NCBI GenBank assembly: GCA_005406025.1
Contig: BGZK01000210.1
Coordinates: 186,001 to 250,000, forward strand
Origin: Eumeta japonica
Taxonomy: Eukaryota; Arthropoda; Insecta; Lepidoptera; Psychidae
Direction of reading: 5' to 3'
DNA length: 64,000 bases
Shown: in pieces, positions 59,570-64,000 of the stretch
How the letters are laid out: each line of letters starts with the position of its first letter
How positions within the stretch are numbered: the first letter of the stretch is position 1
Notes under the pieces: model-generated
The model's input: the letters and a program-made list of their open reading frames with translations, nothing else
Told to the model about the DNA's origin: nothing
Databases searched by the model: none
Made by a program: the position numbers and the translations under genes

Positions 59570-59945
59570 ACTATAAGTTTGGGTTCCAATTCTTCAATCC
59601 TGATGTTGCGAGTATACTTACTTCTCGTGTAAACCTAATCGCAGGGATTAGTTGATGTATGATTAATTATGCACACACTAAGCATCAATTTCATCTTGAA
59701 ACTTTGGGTACCAACTTGTTAATATTACTGCAGAAATGATGCTCGTCCAAGTCACAAGGATCGAGGATCTGCCAATATCTGATTTATACAATAGATATTA
59801 AGCTTAAACTTTATTTTAAGGCTTTGAGTATCATAATTTCTCGATCCCGATGTTCTTATGGTACTTTTTACCTTGGCCGTGATCTTTAAAAAAACATGTA
59901 ATTTCAAAACAATCTCTAATTAATTATATCACACACTCAAATGTG
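59570..59945 (+). repeat. Degenerate tandem repeat, about 120-bp unit
   Basis: Three spaced occurrences of a similar phrase: agtttgggttccaattcttc (about 59576), aactttgggtaccaacttg (about 59699) and ggctttgagtatcataattt (about 59819). The first and third are each followed by cctgatgtt/cccgatgtt and later by gattaattatgcacacac/aattaattatatcacacac. Strongly decayed. Confidence 0.45.
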
Positions 59946-60171
59946 ATCCTGCTTTTTTATCGTGCCGTGAAATACTTAGATTTAAAGTGGCCAAAAACGA
60001 TATATCACTATAAATACTCCTTCAAGGCTTTGATGCACCTCATTCTACTTTTACAGCCTTTCTGTTTTACATCGACTTATTTGGTCGACATTCAGTCGTC
60101 CAATGCTTCTGAGAATAAAATGAAAGACAAACCAAAAAAATATTTTATCTTCAACTACTTCATTTTATATT

Positions 60172-60244
60172 AGACTATGTACTAAACTATACTAGACTAT
60201 GTACTAAACTAGACTATGTACTAAACTAGACTATGTACTAAAGC
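60172..60244 (+). repeat. Tandem repeat, 17-bp unit, four copies
   Basis: Unit AGACTATGTACTAAACT; copies start at 60172, 60194, 60211 and 60228. The first carries a 5-bp insert (ATACT); the last is slightly altered. Confidence 0.9.
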
Positions 60245-60709
60245 TATAAAATGATAATGAGTCATATATTTAGTATGAGATCGACTCATAGGTATGCTAC
60301 ATACTGGTGACACGATGTACTTCAGTACCCGAATACAATATTCGCTTTAAATTGCCGTGTGAGTGCAATAAGCAAGGATAGTATTTGCGTGAAACCAAAG
60401 GAGACTTAGCGACCGTCTAATGGAAAATAAAACCGTATCAAATAAAAGATTTTTTTAAACTTTTTTATTTTATCACAATCAAATTAATTGTTCACATTTG
60501 AATCGAGTTATTCTCGCATGCTCTAATGCGTTCATTTTAAAATGAATAAAATCTGAAATTTTGTGTAATAATTATTTTTAATTGTTTTTGAAATTAATGC
60601 CCAAAGTATAGTTCAGGTATAAAACGTTATCAGAAGTAGGTGAGACTGTAAGATAATAATTAAAGTTTTAATGTCAATATTCCCTTTTTTCCTTTAATAT
60701 TATTTTTAA
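60245..60709. other. AT-rich sequence, nothing recognised
   Basis: No gene or repeat identified. Confidence 0.5.
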
Positions 60710-60812
60710 AGGGCAAACAGGCATGGACAATCCAACCCCACAGGGATTAGGTACCAGTGGGTTGTGAGTTGCCGGCCTTTTAGAGGAATAAGCTCTTTTC
60801 TTAAAAACTTTC
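60710..60812 (-). repeat. Lepidopteran-type SINE fragment, copy D
   Basis: On the reverse strand: agaaaagagcttattcctct, AAAAGGCCGGCAACTCACA and GGATTGTCCATGCCTG, the same order as copy A. Confidence 0.55.
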
Positions 60813-61010
60813 ATGATGATTATATATATATTATTTAAACTTGATAAGAATAAAATTAGAGAAATATAAATAATTACATTAAAATATTCTGTAATCCCAT
60901 TTTAATATAGCTACATAATAATAATATTTATATATGTTTTTGCACGGGTCACTTAAAACTGATAATGTATGTGTATCATGTTTGGCGCGCTCGCGTGCGT
61001 CTCTCTCTTT

Positions 61011-61180
<170 letters not shown>

Positions 61181-61189
61181 GAAGTAGTT

Positions 61190-61630
61190 GTGTGAGATCA
61201 ATACTTGGAATATGACTTTGATATTGATCATTACCTGGTCATTTGTGTAAACAGTTTAGAAACAGGTAATATTTAAAAAAAAAACATCATAAATATGGGC
61301 ATCTATTAACTATCAAAGAACATATATGCATACATATGTAATATATGATACATATAATGTAAAACTAACCTTTATTTTTCTAATGTTACGCATTTTATTT
61401 CTGTAAGGCATTTTATTTATGTTCTGTATTCTTAGACCACAGCTTTTAAAACAAGATGTGTTATTATAGTTCTTGTTAATTGAAGAAAAGGAGCGCTTAT
61501 TCATCATATTTTTATCAGACACGATAACAATAGAGTCAGGCGTTTTGAGATAAACTTTCTAAAGGGCTTCAGAAAATATAAAAATTACAAAGTCTTTAAA
61601 ATCATAACAATTTTCAGGCCCATATAGATC
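61190..61630. other. AT-rich sequence, nothing recognised
   Basis: No gene or repeat identified. Confidence 0.5.
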
Positions 61631-61900
61631 ACAAATGCGCCGTCGAAATCCGAGATGGTTGTGTCTACCTGAACCGCTTTCGTTTCGTTCACACGTAATT
61701 CGCAATTCATACGTTTGGTACTCTTTCGAATTTGCGCATTCCGCTTTTTACCAATATAATGCACTGCGCACTGCCATAAGTGCATTCCTGCAATTTCCGA
61801 CCGTGCGACCGGCGTTTGTGCGGTATCGACAGTCTGGCGACAGTGGCCACTTGAATTATGAAATCTTTTCTACGCGCTGTAGCCGTGACGATGATTAATT
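61631..61900. other. GC-balanced patch with an open frame
   Basis: More balanced than the flanks (CCGACCGTGCGACCGGCGTT). An 87-codon frame spans 61635-61898 without a recognisable motif, and the reverse strand is open for 66 codons. Confidence 0.3.
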
Positions 61901-62027
61901 AAAAATGACACGTGAGGCGCTGTATCGTTTTGCACAACATTCAGACTCATTATGGAGGTTTTGTTACACTTACTGAATTCTACGATTTATGATTTAAATT
62001 ATATATGTGAATTAAATTCTTTTCTTT

Positions 62028-62440
62028 TTGGGTTCCTTGTATATTTAAAAGAAAAAAAGAACCATTAGAGGATTAGTTCATTGTCCGTCCGTACATCTGT
62101 TTGTTAAGACCTTTATTTCAGGGACATGTGGAGGTATCAAATTGAAATATATATCTGGAGATATCAACTTGAAATATATATCAAATACTTAGATTTAAGA
62201 TCTCTTGGAACTATAAAAAAATCAAGCTTTTGAGTCAACGTAATCAAAAAATACGGCCAAAATAACATTTATGGCTTATATTTTGCAATTCACATTTTAA
62301 TCAAAATTTATAGGATACTTCCCTTTGACCTAGGATCATTAAATTTGGTAAGAAGAAAGATATCATAGCACAAGTAAAGGAAATTTAGCAATTTGTACTT
62401 GTATAATAAGAAATTTGTTTTTTTTAATAACTACACACTT
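62028..62440 (+). repeat. Lepidopteran-type dispersed repeat, forward orientation
   Basis: Ordered blocks: gggttccttgtatatttaaa, ccattagaggattagttc, TTGTCCGTCCGTACATCTG, caaatacttagatttaagat, aagcttttgagtcaacgtaa, aggatacttccctttgacct and atagcacaagtaaaggaaat. The first blocks match 22755-23042 in reverse. The later blocks agree with my memory of a common noncoding lepidopteran repeat. Confidence 0.7.
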
Positions 62441-62983
62441 GTACTTGCAACTGGAATATGGACCATGATGTAGACTAACATATGAAAGAATTTTTTTTAA
62501 TTTCTCGCCATGAAAACTTAGGTATTCAAAAATTCGGACATTTTTAAGAGAAATTCGAAAAATTATTAAAGAAAAAAAAAAAAAGCAAAAATTTTAATTA
62601 TTTGGAGTAATATATCGCTAGCATCAGTATTGAAAGCAGACAAAACTTATTTTCGACGAATGAAATGTGTACATACATAATTAAGTTTATTTAGAATCCT
62701 CAACGGAAAAAAGTCTTATTCACACTTGTCCGTGTTAATAATTTTCTTATCTTTGGGTTAAACAATTTTACTGACCCAATTTGTTCTAACTTTTGTTATA
62801 ATTTGTTCTAACTAAAGTTGTATTTATTTTCGAAAACATAAACAACTCTAACTAACTAGGTCTTTAGCAGGGCCTAACCCGTACTAGACTAGTGGGGAAC
62901 TTTTGGTCTAAGCTCCTCTATTTGAAGTAAAAAGATGATGAGAAACTGTGCCTGCGCACAGGAATAATTAGAACCTATATATA
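62441..62983. other. AT-rich sequence, nothing recognised
   Basis: No gene identified; the stretch at 62850-62960 is less AT-rich but unassigned. Confidence 0.5.
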
Positions 62984-63020
62984 TTTACCAGAAGGCATAT
63001 ATTATATGCCTTCTGGTAAA
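62984..63020. repeat. Perfect 18-bp-arm palindrome at a LINE 5' end
   Basis: Arms 62984-63001 (TTTACCAGAAGGCATATA) and 63003-63020 are perfect complements around one base. The right arm runs directly into LINE coding sequence, so the left arm looks like an inverted copy made at the truncation point. Confidence 0.92.
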
Positions 63021-63960
63021 GAGGGACTGTTCAACATATTGAGTAACCCCATGTCCTCCTTGGAGATGCTGACTGCTCCGAAGACCTTCTGGCTCACAAA
63101 GCTAAATGCGATATCTCCGAGATTGTCGCGGAAGGCAGGGCTGTGCGCCTATTCCGGATTAAACCTCACTCCGGAATGGCGGGGAACGAGCGAGATAGAC
63201 GAGCTCGCTAAGAACGTCGCTTTCACCGAAAGGATGGCAGTAGGCTATGTTTGATTTACACTAACATACCCTTAAAAGGTGACAAAAGGGGCGAGCCCAG
63301 AAACCGGGAAGAACAATACACTTACGAAAGTACGGGCGAGATCACGGAATGGTTCTTTTTTTGAGTGGAAAAAGCATGCAAAGTCTTCCAACAAATCGAA
63401 ATAACGTCCTAATGGAGCAAATGAAATGGAGTAAATCCTTACAAGACACGACGGATTTGCATACTCCATGTATAGGTTTAATTTGAAAGACTTGTTGTAT
63501 ACTGTACTTATGATACCGTCGAAGTCCAGAACGAGCTGCACTTTTGGAGAAATGTCACTCCCAAGGGAACGCGCAGCATTGGAGGCGGAGGTAGGCGCCC
63601 CGATTAAGTGGTGATCCTTTCCCGAAATAATGGTCGGTAGCACAAAAACAAAGATGTTTTTAAGTTATTGTAAAGAGGTTTCACTAAACTACAGGAAAAT
63701 GAGTTAGCTAAGAAAGCAGTAAAAAAATGCAATGTAGGTATTTAACAAGGGAAAGACAATGGATGTATAAAATAAAATGTACCAATACAAGGTTTACTTG
63801 TAATGTAATTCGTAAATGCTGGATATTGTAAAAAAATAATGAAATTAAGCCCTAAGTAAGTAAAAGTATAAACGAATGAAAATAAGGATGTAAGATAAAT
63901 AATAAATAAGTATTAGTTATATATATATATTACAAGTGATAATATGCAGTGATAGTAGGT
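63003..63960 (+). pseudogene. Non-LTR retrotransposon (LINE) 3' end: RNase H domain, C-terminus and 3' UTR
   Basis: In alternating frames the top strand gives LFNILSNPMSSLEMLT, then IVAEGRAVRLFRIKPHSG followed by MAGNER and DELAKNVAFTERMAVGYV. This is the RNase H signature (usually ..RLFWVKAHVGxxGNExADELAK) of R1/Jockey-group LINEs with an RNase H domain. Further on are STGEIT, FAYSMYRFNLKDLLYTV, RERAALEAEVGAPI and PEIMVGSTKTK, the C-terminal blocks ending near 63712. AT-rich DNA after that is probably 3' UTR and may continue to about 63960. EN and RT are absent (5' truncated). A 123-codon reverse frame at 63272-63643 is a shadow. At least four frame changes make it dead. Confidence 0.8.
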
Positions 63961-64000
63961 AAATAAAGAAAGAAATCCTACCATCTTTTGAGCAAAAAAG

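Noticed and set aside
60172..60244. CRISPR array
   Set aside because: 17-bp units abut without spacers; eukaryotic context; it is an ordinary tandem repeat.
63272..63643. 123-codon reverse-strand frame
   Set aside because: It is the shadow of the LINE C-terminal sequence, whose motifs are readable on the plus strand.

Overview
The window reads as nuclear DNA from an insect, most likely a moth or butterfly (Lepidoptera). It is very AT-rich, has no operon-like coding density, and holds no long open frame that looks like a host gene. What can be recognised is mostly decayed transposable elements. The lepidopteran assignment is an inference: several dispersed repeats (the SINE with the 'GGCCGGCAACGCACT' core, the 'gggttcc...ccgtctgtc' repeat, the LINE 3' ends) resemble, from memory, families abundant in moth and butterfly genomes. 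No database search was possible.

Layout. 0-10 kb: AT-rich sequence with foldbacks near 1.85-1.97 kb, GC-rich islands at 2.0 and 6.4 kb, the 3' half of a dead non-LTR retrotransposon at 4.19-4.98 kb, a (TA)n tract at 5.8 kb and a 177-bp MITE-like element at 7.1 kb. 10-24 kb: two inverted copies of one repeat (10.49-10.95 and 23.57-24.01 kb) bracket about 12.6 kb that contains a full-length dead mariner (15.53-16.81 kb), a duplicated noncoding block (19.19 and 19.53 kb) and an unexplained frame with a splice donor (20.4-20.7 kb). 24-41 kb: GC islands, a tRNA-derived SINE (27.3 kb), a rearranged mariner (32.67-33.79 kb), a third mariner relic (36.0-36.5 kb) and two near-perfect palindromes (37.9 and 38.4 kb). 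41-45 kb: a BEL/Pao LTR-retrotransposon relic with protease, RT, RNase H-region and integrase remnants in order but no recognisable LTRs. 45-56 kb: GC islands, SINE fragments, a tandem duplication at 52.6 kb, and a 48-bp-arm foldback joined to a second tRNA-derived SINE (54.7-55.1 kb). 56-64 kb: a Ty3/gypsy relic whose gag is followed directly by integrase and which is split by a SINE (56.46-57.94 kb), tandem repeats, a long (GT)n tract (61.0 kb), and the 3' end of an RNase H-bearing LINE that starts at a palindrome (63.0 kb) and runs close to the window end.

No host genes can be seen working together. The plainest reading is an intergenic region or large intron in which short GC-rich islands recur every few kilobases. 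These are candidate conserved regulatory elements, which is inference from composition only. I found no tRNA or rRNA gene, no CRISPR array, and no convincing new biological system. The most informative structures are mutational: local duplications, foldbacks and nested insertions inside mobile-element relics whose original order is known.
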